Assembly: GCA_937981985.1 (NCBI GenBank) | Contig: CALJNB010000063.1 | Span: 1-64,000 of the forward strand | From: an uncultured bacterium | GTDB lineage: Bacteria; Myxococcota_A; Bradymonadia; Bradymonadales; Bradymonadaceae | Length of the DNA stretch: 64,000 nt | Direction: 5' to 3' | Part shown: positions 35,034-43,064 of the stretch, piece by piece | Layout: every line of letters begins with the position of its first letter | Numbering within the stretch: position 1 is the stretch's first letter | Program-made: the position numbers and the translations under genes | The notes under the pieces: generated by a model | What the model was told of the DNA's origin: nothing | What the model saw: only the letters and a program-made list of their open reading frames with translations | Database searches by the model: none

Positions 35034-35051
35034 AGTGAAATTTCTTTCACT
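35034..35051 (-). promoter_or_regulatory. csrA: Seven-bp hairpin with GAAA tetraloop in the csrA leader
   Basis: AGTGAAA (35034-35040) and TTTCACT (35045-35051) pair; in the csrA mRNA this gives a 7-bp stem closed by GAAA, a stable GNRA loop, about 20 bases before the start codon and just upstream of the GAGGAG ribosome site. It may shape CsrA autoregulation. Confidence 0.45.
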
Positions 35052-35233
35052 TTGTTGAACTTCTTCGTCACTTTTCATAAGCATTTTGTTCGAATCAGTC
35101 TTTTTTATAGTTTTTGAAACACGTTCAAAAGCTAATAATACACGCTAAGGGTAACACAATTGCTGATTTTGTTAAATATTTAGTGCTTTTCACGAAGATT
35201 AGTTAAACAAAAACTTTAGGCTTTGTCCGTTCT

Positions 35234-35917
35234 TTAGGATTTGCTCAATTTTTTCAGTATCTTAGGTAAGAGTAGGCTTAGTCCGAATAATGCCAATGCG
35301 ATAACACTTTTCCAACTAAATAGAGCAGTTGGATCTGATTTGACCCATGCTTCGGTGAGCGTATTACCTAAAAAGACGAAAACAAAGGAGCCGGGTAGAA
35401 TGCCTATCAATGTCCCTAGGAAGAAGTCTCGGAACTTTATTCCAGTAAGTGGGGCCAAGTAGTTCAAAATTGAAAAAGGAACGTACGCGATCCTCAGATA
35501 CGCTACCGACATAAGTCCATTTTTTTCGAAGCGTTCAATCCAAACTGATAGTCCGGCTATCCACGGTGAGTCTTTGCCTAGAAATGATTCTATAGCTTCT
35601 CGCCCTAACAATCGCCCAATCCCAAAACTCAGCGAAGAGCCCAACATAGCGCCGGCTAGGACTAACGCGAATGCTTCAAAAAGGGGAAAAAAGGTGGCCC
35701 CTGCCACTGTCACCAATGTTCCAGGTAGGGTGAGGACGATAAATAAGGCGTAGCCCAAAACGTAGACCAACGGTGCGGTCGACCCCGATTCGTCGAGGAA
35801 TTCTTTGATATTTTCGTGAGTTAAAACATTTCTGACATCGGGAGTTAGAACAAGCGTGATCGCAGTGACGAGAAATAGCCCGAAAAGAAGGAGTTTTATT
35901 TTCGCTTTTTTAGGCAC
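35234..35917 (-). CDS. TVP38/TMEM64-family (VTT domain) membrane protein
   Basis: A 227-residue integral membrane protein. The VTT/SNARE-associated domain is recognisable from LPGTLVTVAGATFFPLFEAFA, GSSLSFGIGRLLGREAIE, and the C-terminal AYLRIAYVPFSILNYLAPLTGI through GTLIGILPGSFVFVFLG. This family is related to DedA proteins, some of which are proton-coupled lipid or undecaprenyl-phosphate transporters. Start is GTG at 35917, overlapping the lipoprotein stop by one base. Role here is inferred only from family. Confidence 0.9.
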   Translation of the reverse strand: MPKKAKIKLLLFGLFLVTAITLVLTPDVRNVLTHENIKEFLDESGSTAPLVYVLGYALFIVLTLPGTLVTVAGATFFPLFEAFALVLAGAMLGSSLSFGIGRLLGREAIESFLGKDSPWIAGLSVWIERFEKNGLMSVAYLRIAYVPFSILNYLAPLTGIKFRDFFLGTLIGILPGSFVFVFLGNTLTEAWVKSDPTALFSWKSVIALALFGLSLLLPKILKKLSKS

Positions 35918-36684
35918 TACTGCTCACCGAGTTTGGCGATGTCTTTATAGAGTACATCAATTTCACTGCCCAATTTTTGGAACCAGATATTTTTATTTAG
36001 AAGGACCGTCTTTACTTCCCGCTTAAGCTCGTTGAGCTGGCTCTGAAATTCTTTGATAGCGTTGTTTGCGTTATCCCATTCGTTGGACGAGTAGTCATTT
36101 CGTTTGGTTTGTAAGTAGGCCTTTTTACGCCGAAGTTCACCGTTTTGGATATTGATTTCCTTCCGGATTTCAAAAACATCATCCGGGATTTCGCGTATTA
36201 TTTTCTGAATCTGGCTGCGATGTCGACGAACTTTTTCTAAAGCTTGCATCCCTTTTTGCGCTAACAGTAGATTTTCGGGTTCGTCTAAAGCCTTCAATAA
36301 TGACTTCAATGGAAGGACATTACATGTGATTCCAAACGCAACAGCTTCTTTTCCCAACTCCTCGCTTTCCTCAACGTTGTGAGCGTTGTCGTTCAGGCAT
36401 GCCATGAGCGCGTGTTTGAATATATTTTTGGGAAAAGAATCAGAATACTCGATCGTATTTAGTAAACTTACATCGTTCATTGCGTTGTTGAGACCGATTA
36501 GTTCTTCAGTGAGAGTATTGGAAATGCTTTTCAACCTAGCATTAAAGGCGGAAAGACGATTTTGCGAGACGGAAAAATCCGGTGCCGGTTTAACGGCTTT
36601 CTGCCCACAGCTTGAAGCGAGCATTATTGAAAGTAGAATATATACTGCGACTTTTTGTATAAGAATTTTAGAAAGCGAGCGCAC
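35917..36684 (-). CDS. Putative coiled-coil lipoprotein
   Basis: A 255-residue exported protein starting with GTG at 36684. The N-terminus has an extended signal peptide with lipobox-like LASSCGQ (Cys28 as lipidation site). The mature protein is helical and charged with long heptad-like stretches (NAIKEFQSQLNELKREVKTVLL), suggesting coiled coil, and carries two further Cys residues (ALMACLND, AFGITCNV). I recognise no family. It is translationally coupled to the TVP38 gene, which may indicate a shared envelope function. Confidence 0.7.
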   Translation of the reverse strand: MRSLSKILIQKVAVYILLSIMLASSCGQKAVKPAPDFSVSQNRLSAFNARLKSISNTLTEELIGLNNAMNDVSLLNTIEYSDSFPKNIFKHALMACLNDNAHNVEESEELGKEAVAFGITCNVLPLKSLLKALDEPENLLLAQKGMQALEKVRRHRSQIQKIIREIPDDVFEIRKEINIQNGELRRKKAYLQTKRNDYSSNEWDNANNAIKEFQSQLNELKREVKTVLLNKNIWFQKLGSEIDVLYKDIAKLGEQ

Positions 36685-36759
36685 TATTGTTCCGAAAGTT
36701 GGATTAGGAGAGCAAGAAATATATTTAAAGAAAACGTATAAGCTTGGCGTCAGCTGGCG

Positions 36760-37626
36760 TCAATCCTGTGGCTCAACATGAATCAATACATCTAGTACTT
36801 CTGGCATTTTTTTTCGGATCGCACGCTTTAATTCATGAGCAATATCGTGACCTGCGCGAACGCTTATATTGCCATCCACGATCAAGTGAAGATCAACGTG
36901 GTATCGCATTCCTGTTTTTCGCATGAAACACTTTTCTGTACCCATCACTCCATCGACACGTTTTGCAATTTCTCGTATTTCGATAATACGGTCGTCGTAT
37001 AAATGTTCGTCCATTAACTCTTGCATGGCGGGTCGGAAGATGATTGCAGCATTAAAAACGATTAAAACAGATGCGAAGAGTGCTGCCCAATCGTCTGCGG
37101 CTTCAAAGCCTTCACCCATATAGATTGCAACGCTAATTCCCACGAAGGCGATAAGAGAGGTCATTGCATCTGCCCTATGATGCCAGGCGTCCGCCAGAAG
37201 GGCCGTGCTTCCAATTTCGTCGCTTCGCTTTTTAACGAAGCGAAAGATACTTTCTTTGATGATGATGACGGCCACAAGAACCCATAAGGTATACACTTCT
37301 GGAATTTCTTGAGGTGAGGAAATATTGAGTACGGCTTGGTATGCTATGCCTGCGGCTACGAGGATCAGAAAGATGACAATCGCAAATGATATGAGCGGTT
37401 CGGCTTTCCCGTGCCCATAGGGATGATTCTCATCAGGTGGTAACGACGCGTATTTGATTCCGAACAGAACGATGATTGAAGAGAAAACATCCGCAGTAGA
37501 TTCCACGGCGTCCGCAATGAGTGCGTGTGAATTTCCTAGGTAGCCGACGACCCCCTTAATTATCGCAAGACATAGGTTTACGACAATACTGATTCTGGAC
37601 GTCTCCTGTGCTTTTTCTGAGTCCAC
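36760..37626 (-). CDS. Cation diffusion facilitator (CDF) transporter
   Basis: A 288-residue CDF transporter that exports divalent metals (Zn, Co, Fe or Mn) by H+ antiport. Six helices precede a C-terminal cytoplasmic domain. Metal-site residues are in helix 2 (ALIADAVESTAD, consistent with the D-x-x-x-D site) and helix 5 (AWHHRADAMTS, the H-x-x-x-D site), with PPDENHPYGHGK between. The C-terminal domain ends in IHVEPQD, the typical family end. Start is GTG at 37626 with GGAGAG before it, partly inside a small hairpin. The metal cannot be told from sequence with confidence. Confidence 0.93.
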   Translation of the reverse strand: MDSEKAQETSRISIVVNLCLAIIKGVVGYLGNSHALIADAVESTADVFSSIIVLFGIKYASLPPDENHPYGHGKAEPLISFAIVIFLILVAAGIAYQAVLNISSPQEIPEVYTLWVLVAVIIIKESIFRFVKKRSDEIGSTALLADAWHHRADAMTSLIAFVGISVAIYMGEGFEAADDWAALFASVLIVFNAAIIFRPAMQELMDEHLYDDRIIEIREIAKRVDGVMGTEKCFMRKTGMRYHVDLHLIVDGNISVRAGHDIAHELKRAIRKKMPEVLDVLIHVEPQD

Positions 37627-37635
37627 GCTTTCTCT

Positions 37636-37650
37636 CCGACTTTAGGTCGG
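37636..37650 (-). promoter_or_regulatory. Hairpin overlapping the ribosome site of the CDF gene
   Basis: CCGAC (37636-37640) and GTCGG (37646-37650) pair around five bases. In the mRNA the 3' arm contributes the first bases of the GGAGAG ribosome site for the GTG at 37626, so stem formation would hide it. Confidence 0.35.
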
Positions 37651-37898
37651 TCCTTTGGTTAATCTTATTCGATCTTATGTCGTCTAAATTTGTTTCGAAT
37701 ACTATAAGCTTTTTTCCTTTCTTCGCCAATTGGTCAAAACTAAATACCAGGACGCTCTATACTTATTTCAAATTTTCGAAGAAAGGACGTACCATATATC
37801 TCCGTGGTGTCGTTGTCCGGTGCGGTTGGGAAGCTTAGTTCCACACGTTGCTCTCGTTTATGAGTTGAAATAAAAGCCGAACAAGTCAATTAAGTTTA
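37651..37898. other. Intergenic region downstream of the first MopuM gene
   Basis: About 250 bases between the CDF gene and the end of the MopuM gene that terminates at 37899. It is A/T-rich, and I see no ORF of convincing quality, no tRNA and no clear terminator hairpin. The CDF promoter is probably here. Confidence 0.35.
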
Positions 37899-39236
37899 CT
37901 AAGGTGAGAAGTTTTCACATAGATCGAGGACCATGGATCTGGCCTTTAATGTGGTACCCGGGTCGTACCACATACAAATATTACGATTCATATTTGGAGT
38001 TAGGTCCTGACGCCATTCTATATCTTGTAGATCGAATACTCCTTTCCCCCATATGTCGTCCAAAGCTTCAATTTCTTCTGCGTCGAAGAAAGGTTCGTAG
38101 TCGCCATCGTTCCAAGCTCTATAAGCCATGAGTTCAGTGATTTTGTTGGTCGAGTTATCGGAACTATAAATCCAACAGATTTCTTTATTGTCACCTGTTT
38201 CCAGCCAACATAACGCCAGATCAATATTTATCGTCCGCAGATCATCCCAATCTGAAAAAGGTAACTCCGATTCTTCGCCGCACCAGCCTCCGTTAGAACA
38301 AATGTCGCCCGCGCATTGCGTATCCCCATTTAGTCGATTGGTGTAGTCGCATTGCACACAGGCAGAGGAAATATCGTCACAAATATTATAAATTCCAGAG
38401 CACGTGTTAGCATCGCAAAAATTACCGGCGCACTTCTTATTAGCATCACACGTAAGTCCTTCAAGGCAACTTTCATTGTCGGTACATGTTCCGCCCTCGG
38501 TGGCGCGACACTCTTTTGGGCTCTGAGCCGGGTCGCATCGTACATTGGAACCCGCACAATCATCTTTATTTTGACATTGTGATCCCACTCCTCCCACACA
38601 ACGATCGTTTACACACGTCTGGCCTTCTCCGGGGCATTCATCGATTCCGGTGTCGCCATTTTTCGCGTTGCAGTTATCATCTTTTCCGTTACAAATTTCT
38701 TTCGCACCGGGAAAAACATTTTCATCGTTATCATCGCAATCGATTTCGGGTTTTCCACAATCTGTTGAACCTTGCGCACCGTATCCATCTTTATCAAGAT
38801 CGATGCAATTGGCAGCACAGGGAAGGTCTTCCGTACAATTTTCTTTGATCGAGTTTCCGCAAATATCTTTCGCTCGAGGATTGATGTCGGAGTTATTGTC
38901 GTCACAATCTTCGCCGAAACAACCTTCGCCAATACCAAAGCGATCGCCGTCTGAATCGATGCAGTTGTTGGACGGATCGCAGTCTTCGTCTATGCGTCCG
39001 TCACAGTTATTATCCTGTTTGTCACCGCACACTTCTTTCGCGGACGGATTAGTTTCGGCCGACGCGTCATTGCAATCAGTGCCGACGAGGCAGTTCGAAG
39101 ATTTTTGGTCAAATCCATCATTATCCTGATCCACACATGAAGCCTGCGTTTGTCCGCCTTCCTCTTCTGGAAGTTTGGACTCGGCACATCCTAAAAATGA
39201 TAGGGTGACGATAATGAGTAAGTTTAGTTTGTACAT
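37899..39236 (-). CDS. MopuM-repeat lipoprotein with unrecognised C-terminal domain (paralogue 1)
   Basis: A 445-residue exported protein. I place the start at ATG 39236, which has AAGGAGAG upstream; the frame also extends to 39326 without a ribosome site. The signal peptide ends in LSFLGCAES, a likely lipobox. Three Asp/Cys-rich repeats follow, of the form C-x-D-x-D-x-D-G-(Y/F)-G ... DCDD ... P-x-A-x-E-I-C-x-G-x-x-D-N-x-C, the putative metal-binding (MopuM) type expected to bind calcium. Then comes a Cys-rich region and a C-terminal domain of about 110 residues shared with the next two genes (CWL, CWIYSSDNS, ALDDIWGKGVFDL, NMNRNICMWYDPGT). Function unknown; cell-surface display is likely. 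Confidence 0.82.
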   Translation of the reverse strand: MYKLNLLIIVTLSFLGCAESKLPEEEGGQTQASCVDQDNDGFDQKSSNCLVGTDCNDASAETNPSAKEVCGDKQDNNCDGRIDEDCDPSNNCIDSDGDRFGIGEGCFGEDCDDNNSDINPRAKDICGNSIKENCTEDLPCAANCIDLDKDGYGAQGSTDCGKPEIDCDDNDENVFPGAKEICNGKDDNCNAKNGDTGIDECPGEGQTCVNDRCVGGVGSQCQNKDDCAGSNVRCDPAQSPKECRATEGGTCTDNESCLEGLTCDANKKCAGNFCDANTCSGIYNICDDISSACVQCDYTNRLNGDTQCAGDICSNGGWCGEESELPFSDWDDLRTINIDLALCWLETGDNKEICWIYSSDNSTNKITELMAYRAWNDGDYEPFFDAEEIEALDDIWGKGVFDLQDIEWRQDLTPNMNRNICMWYDPGTTLKARSMVLDLCENFSP

Positions 39237-39365
39237 AACCGGCTCTCCTTCAACTACTTGGGGGTCGACGCTATAGAAACGACGATTCACGCGCAATTCA
39301 TCCCGTGTAATTAAGTTGCTCTTCAAACTTGGATTTTGTTCGTCGTTTAGATTTTGGAGGTCTTA

Positions 39366-40865
39366 CTAGGGCGAGTAGTTACTGCAAAGATCAAGTACGA
39401 GCACGTCGTCGATTCCAGGTTGGAACCATAGACAGATTTCTCGGTCCATATTGGGGATCAAGTTCTGTTTCCATTCGACATCTTCAAGGTCAAATATACC
39501 GGCTCCCCAAATTTCATCGAGTGCGCTAATCTGATTCGGCGAATATTCGGATTCATAAGTTCCATTCGACCAGGCTAGACGCGCACGGGCTTTTGTAATC
39601 GTGATCAGCGTATTGTCGGAGGTATAAACCCAGCAAAGTCGTTTTTTACCTTGTCCTATCGAGGTGTTCCAACATACCGCCAGGTCAACGTTAACCGTAC
39701 GTAAATCGGGCCAATTAGAATAAGGAAATGCAGATTCGCCCCCGCACCAGCCACCGGGTGCACATACATTGGAACCACATTGAGCATCGCCAACCGAGCG
39801 GTCTTGAGCATCGCATTGTACACATGCCGACTGGCTTCGATCGCAAAAGCCATTTATCCCGCTACAGGTGTTGGTATCACAAAAACTTCCCACACATTTA
39901 TTACTCAAGGCGCACGTAAGGCCAGTGACGCATTCATGATCGTAGATGCAATACCCATCTTTTTTCGTTCGACATTGTTTCGGTGTGGTGGTGGAATCAC
40001 ATTGATCCTCTGGATCAGAACATTGGTCGTTGTTCTCGCATTCAGATCCGGTAGGCCCTTTACATTCTCCGGAGACACACTCTTGTCCATCACCGAAGCA
40101 TTCGTCGATGCCCTTTCCGTTGCCGGTCTCGTTGCAATTGTCGTCTTTATTGTTGCAGATTTCTTTGGCTCCCGGATGGACCTCGTAATCGGCATCATTG
40201 CAATCTAATTCCGGCTTTGGGCAATCGGCAGCGCCGTTGACTCCGTAACCGTCTCCGTCGGCATCCGCGCAATTTAAAGGGCATGGGAAATCTTGCACGC
40301 AATTTTCTTTAATTCCGTTGCCGCAGATATCTTTAGCTCGCGGATTAATTCTAGGTTCAGTATCATCACAATCGTTTGCAAAACAGCCAGGTCCGACGCC
40401 GAAACGATCGCCATCGTTATCTATACATTCCTTAGAGCAGGGGAGATCCTTTTTGCAATTTTCAGCGATTTTGTTGCCACAAGTATCATCAGCACTTGGG
40501 TTGATCGCTGAATTTGTGTCATCACAATCGGGACCAAGACATTCGGTGCCAATACCGTAACCATCTTCATCGGCGTCAACACATCCGTCAGGAGTGCTGC
40601 AGTCTTCGTCGATCATATTGTTGCAGTTATTATCGACTAGATCGCCGCAGATTTCCTTCGCGATTGGACTAATTGTCGATGATGTATCGTCACAATCATC
40701 GCCGAGTAAGCAATCCGATGATTGGCCATCATACCCATCTTTGTCCTTATCTAAGCAACCACTAGTGATCGGAGTGTTTTTATTGTTATCTTCGGTTGAG
40801 GTTTCACCACAACTCAATAACGGGGTCATCAATAATAGTAATAATGCTAAACTGGATTTGAACAA
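39366..40865 (-). CDS. MopuM-repeat lipoprotein with unrecognised C-terminal domain (paralogue 2)
   Basis: A 499-residue paralogue of its neighbours. The TTG at 40865 is chosen because its leader, AAGGACCCATTTTG, matches base for base most of that of paralogue 3 (AAGGACCGATTTTG); an ATG at 40910 would put the -10 promoter element inside the gene. The signal peptide ends in a good lipobox, PLLSCGE. Four MopuM-type Asp/Cys repeats follow, then the Cys-rich linker (FCDTNTCSG, CVQCDAQDRS) and the common C-terminal domain (CWVYTSDNTLITITK, ALDEIWGAGIFDLEDVEW, NMDREICLWF). Calcium-stabilised surface rods are the expected structure. It has its own strong promoter. Confidence 0.83.
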   Translation of the reverse strand: MFKSSLALLLLLMTPLLSCGETSTEDNNKNTPITSGCLDKDKDGYDGQSSDCLLGDDCDDTSSTISPIAKEICGDLVDNNCNNMIDEDCSTPDGCVDADEDGYGIGTECLGPDCDDTNSAINPSADDTCGNKIAENCKKDLPCSKECIDNDGDRFGVGPGCFANDCDDTEPRINPRAKDICGNGIKENCVQDFPCPLNCADADGDGYGVNGAADCPKPELDCNDADYEVHPGAKEICNNKDDNCNETGNGKGIDECFGDGQECVSGECKGPTGSECENNDQCSDPEDQCDSTTTPKQCRTKKDGYCIYDHECVTGLTCALSNKCVGSFCDTNTCSGINGFCDRSQSACVQCDAQDRSVGDAQCGSNVCAPGGWCGGESAFPYSNWPDLRTVNVDLAVCWNTSIGQGKKRLCWVYTSDNTLITITKARARLAWSNGTYESEYSPNQISALDEIWGAGIFDLEDVEWKQNLIPNMDREICLWFQPGIDDVLVLDLCSNYSP

Positions 40866-40891
40866 AATGGGTCCTTCATACTTTCTCGTAG

Positions 40892-40920
40892 ATTTTATCG
40901 GGTCATCCATTATTTTTCAA
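40892..40920 (-). promoter_or_regulatory. Strong sigma-70-like promoter for MopuM paralogue 2
   Basis: On the minus strand TTGAAA (40920-40915), 17 bases and TAAAAT (40897-40892), each five of six matches to consensus. The start codon at 40865 is 26 bases after the -10. Confidence 0.6.
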
Positions 40921-40961
40921 TTTATCTACGTGGGTCGTTATGTAGAACGGCAGGTGTGAAT

Positions 40962-42455
40962 TTAGGGTGTGAAGTTTTCGCATAAATCTACAACTATCTC
41001 GTCTAGGAAGGTGCCGGGCGAGTACCACATGCACATATTTCGATCCATGTTTGGAGTTAGGTTCTCTCTCCAATCCATATTCTCTACGTCGAAGATGCCT
41101 TTTCCCCAAACGTCGTCCAGTGCGCCGATCTGATTCACGCTGAAATTAGCGTCATAGATTCCCGAATCCCAAGCGTTATAGACCTGGGTTTCAGTGATTG
41201 AGTTAATGGTGTTGTCTGACGTATAGGTCCAACACACACGTTTTACACCGCCAAGTGAGTCAAGCCAGCATTTCGCGATGTCGATATTGATCGTGTAAAC
41301 ATCAGCCCAAGTGAGAAAGGGAAGTGGTGATTCTTTCCCGCAAAATCCGCCTGTTGCACACACTTCGTTTCCACCTCCGGTCATGCATTGCGCATCGCCT
41401 TCGGTTCGATTCGTCCATTCGCATTCAACACAGGCGGATAAGGTTCTGTCGCAAATATTTGTGGCACCGGTACACGTATTCGAATCACAGAAGTTCCCGG
41501 AACACGTGTCACCAGTGCATGCTAATCCCGAGACACATTGATCAACATCGGTACAGCTTCCACCCTCGCCAGAACGACATTCTTTTGGCGACTGAGTGGT
41601 ATCGCAAGTGACGTTGACGCCCACACAATCTCCGGGATCCTCACAAGGAGAGCCTACACCGCCGACACAGCGACCGCTTGCGCAGGCTTGTCCTTCGCCT
41701 GGGCATTCGTCGGTTTCGCCATCGCAGTTATCGTCTTCGCCATTACACGTTTCTTGGGCACCTGGGAAAATTTTCGCATCGGTATCGTCGCAATCGAGCG
41801 CGCTCTCTCGACATCCTGTTGATCCTTCACGGCCGTAACCATCCTTATCGGCGTCGAGACAATCGACCGAGCAGGGGAGATCGGCTTTACAATCTTCGGC
41901 CACATCATTGCCACAGATATCATCCGCGCGGGGATTAATGTTGGGATCTGTATCGTCGCAATCTGGCCCATGACATCCGTCGCCTACACCGTGCTGATCC
42001 CCATCTTCATCTAGACATTCGCCCGTGCATTCGAGGTCTTCTTTGCAATTTTCTGCAATGTTATTGCCGCAAATATCTTGAGCGCCCGGATTAATTGCCG
42101 AATTCGTATCATCGCAATCGGTGCCAAGACATTTTTCTCCAACCCCGTAGCCGTCATCATCAACATCGAGGCAACCGCTTTCATCACCGCAATTTTCATC
42201 AATGATATTATCACAGTCATTATCGATTTTATCTCCGCAGACTTCCTTAACGAACGGGCTGACTGCGGCTGAGTTGTCATTGCAATCATCTCCCGTCAAA
42301 CAGTTCGACGACTTAGCATCATAACCATCGTTATCTTCGTCTACACACCCAGGTGCGATGGGAGTATTATTATCGTCATTATTGCCGTCAGTCGCGCTAT
42401 CGGCGCAGGCGAAAAGCGAAGTTGCAAAGATAAAAAGTAGACTATATCTGATCAA
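40962..42455 (-). CDS. MopuM-repeat lipoprotein with unrecognised C-terminal domain (paralogue 3)
   Basis: A 497-residue paralogue starting with TTG at 42455 behind AAGGA. Lipobox SLFACADS gives an acylated N-terminal Cys. Four MopuM-like repeats (CVDEDNDGYD, CLDVDDDGYGVG, CLDEDGDQHGVG, CLDADKDGYG, each followed by DCDD/DCND and an xCG/CNG-x-x-D-N/E-x-C end) precede a Cys-rich region with PGEGQACASGRCVGGVGSPC, a motif common in surface proteins of this bacterial group. The C-terminal 110 residues (CWTYTSDNTINSITETQ, ALDDVWGKGIFDVENMDW, NMDRNMCMWYSPGT) are shared with paralogues 1 and 2. Function is unknown. Confidence 0.83.
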   Translation of the reverse strand: MIRYSLLFIFATSLFACADSATDGNNDDNNTPIAPGCVDEDNDGYDAKSSNCLTGDDCNDNSAAVSPFVKEVCGDKIDNDCDNIIDENCGDESGCLDVDDDGYGVGEKCLGTDCDDTNSAINPGAQDICGNNIAENCKEDLECTGECLDEDGDQHGVGDGCHGPDCDDTDPNINPRADDICGNDVAEDCKADLPCSVDCLDADKDGYGREGSTGCRESALDCDDTDAKIFPGAQETCNGEDDNCDGETDECPGEGQACASGRCVGGVGSPCEDPGDCVGVNVTCDTTQSPKECRSGEGGSCTDVDQCVSGLACTGDTCSGNFCDSNTCTGATNICDRTLSACVECEWTNRTEGDAQCMTGGGNEVCATGGFCGKESPLPFLTWADVYTINIDIAKCWLDSLGGVKRVCWTYTSDNTINSITETQVYNAWDSGIYDANFSVNQIGALDDVWGKGIFDVENMDWRENLTPNMDRNMCMWYSPGTFLDEIVVDLCENFTP

Positions 42456-42498
42456 AATCGGTCCTTGAGTTTGGAAGTTAGACTCTATCGCGTCCTCT

Positions 42499-42504
42499 AT
42501 TATA
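42499..42504 (-). promoter_or_regulatory. Perfect TATAAT -10 element upstream of MopuM paralogue 3
   Basis: TATAAT on the minus strand (42504-42499) lies 43 bases before the TTG start. No good -35 is found at 16-18 bases, so an activator may be needed. Confidence 0.45.
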
Positions 42505-42617
42505 TTACAATTTTGTCTTCAAGTTTATCCGCGCCGACCTCTATGATTTTGGACGTGTTTTACAAACAATCCATTTTTCTTCTCCTTTTGGCGAACTTCT
42601 GACAGTGTTGTTTTGCG

Positions 42618-43064
42618 ATGGCTGGCCATCCTGAGAACGAAATCGAGATGTTAATGAACAAATTTGAGACTATTTCTTTTCGATTGATCAATGCGTCTTG
42701 GGGGATAAATATTTCCATGAGCGGCGTATTGAAGCTCGATTGCCTCGATGATGCTAAAGGTTACAAAAAAATCTCCGAAAAGTTCTCGTTCTTATTCGGC
42801 GTCGAGCTAACGCTTACTGATAGCCAAACAACAATGATTATTTCTGGAATCGAATCGATTTACGATGATGCCTACTTTTCAAGTAAGACCGTACTCCAGA
42901 TCGAGAGTGTTGTTTTCAACTATTGCGATTTTCAAGAGGACGCTCTTTATTGGTCTTCTAGAATGCTGTTTTCGAAACTTCTGAACGAAGACTTTGAAAT
43001 GCCAAAAATAGAATTCGACAAAAAGAAAAATAGATATCTATTCACAGCTCCGAATGATCTTTAA
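42618..43064 (+). CDS. Hypothetical protein
   Basis: A 148-residue soluble protein that I do not recognise. It is rich in short beta strands and helices: FETISFRLINASWGINISMSG, VELTLTDSQTTMIISGIESIYDDAYFSS, VVFNYCDFQEDALYWSSRMLF. The Ile/Phe/Tyr-rich composition and the beta-strand pattern would fit a small alpha+beta fold. There is no signal sequence. The ATG at 42618 has no ribosome site; internal ATGs at 42648 and 42654 have a GAG nearby, so the real start may be later. It stops exactly where the minus-strand NUDIX-MBL gene ends. Confidence 0.5.
   Translation: MAGHPENEIEMLMNKFETISFRLINASWGINISMSGVLKLDCLDDAKGYKKISEKFSFLFGVELTLTDSQTTMIISGIESIYDDAYFSSKTVLQIESVVFNYCDFQEDALYWSSRMLFSKLLNEDFEMPKIEFDKKKNRYLFTAPNDL

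Noticed and set aside
38650-39129. Plus-strand ORF of 159 aa within the MopuM gene
   Set aside because: It is antisense to the Asp/Cys repeats; several similar antisense frames exist over the other paralogues, all from repeat codon bias.
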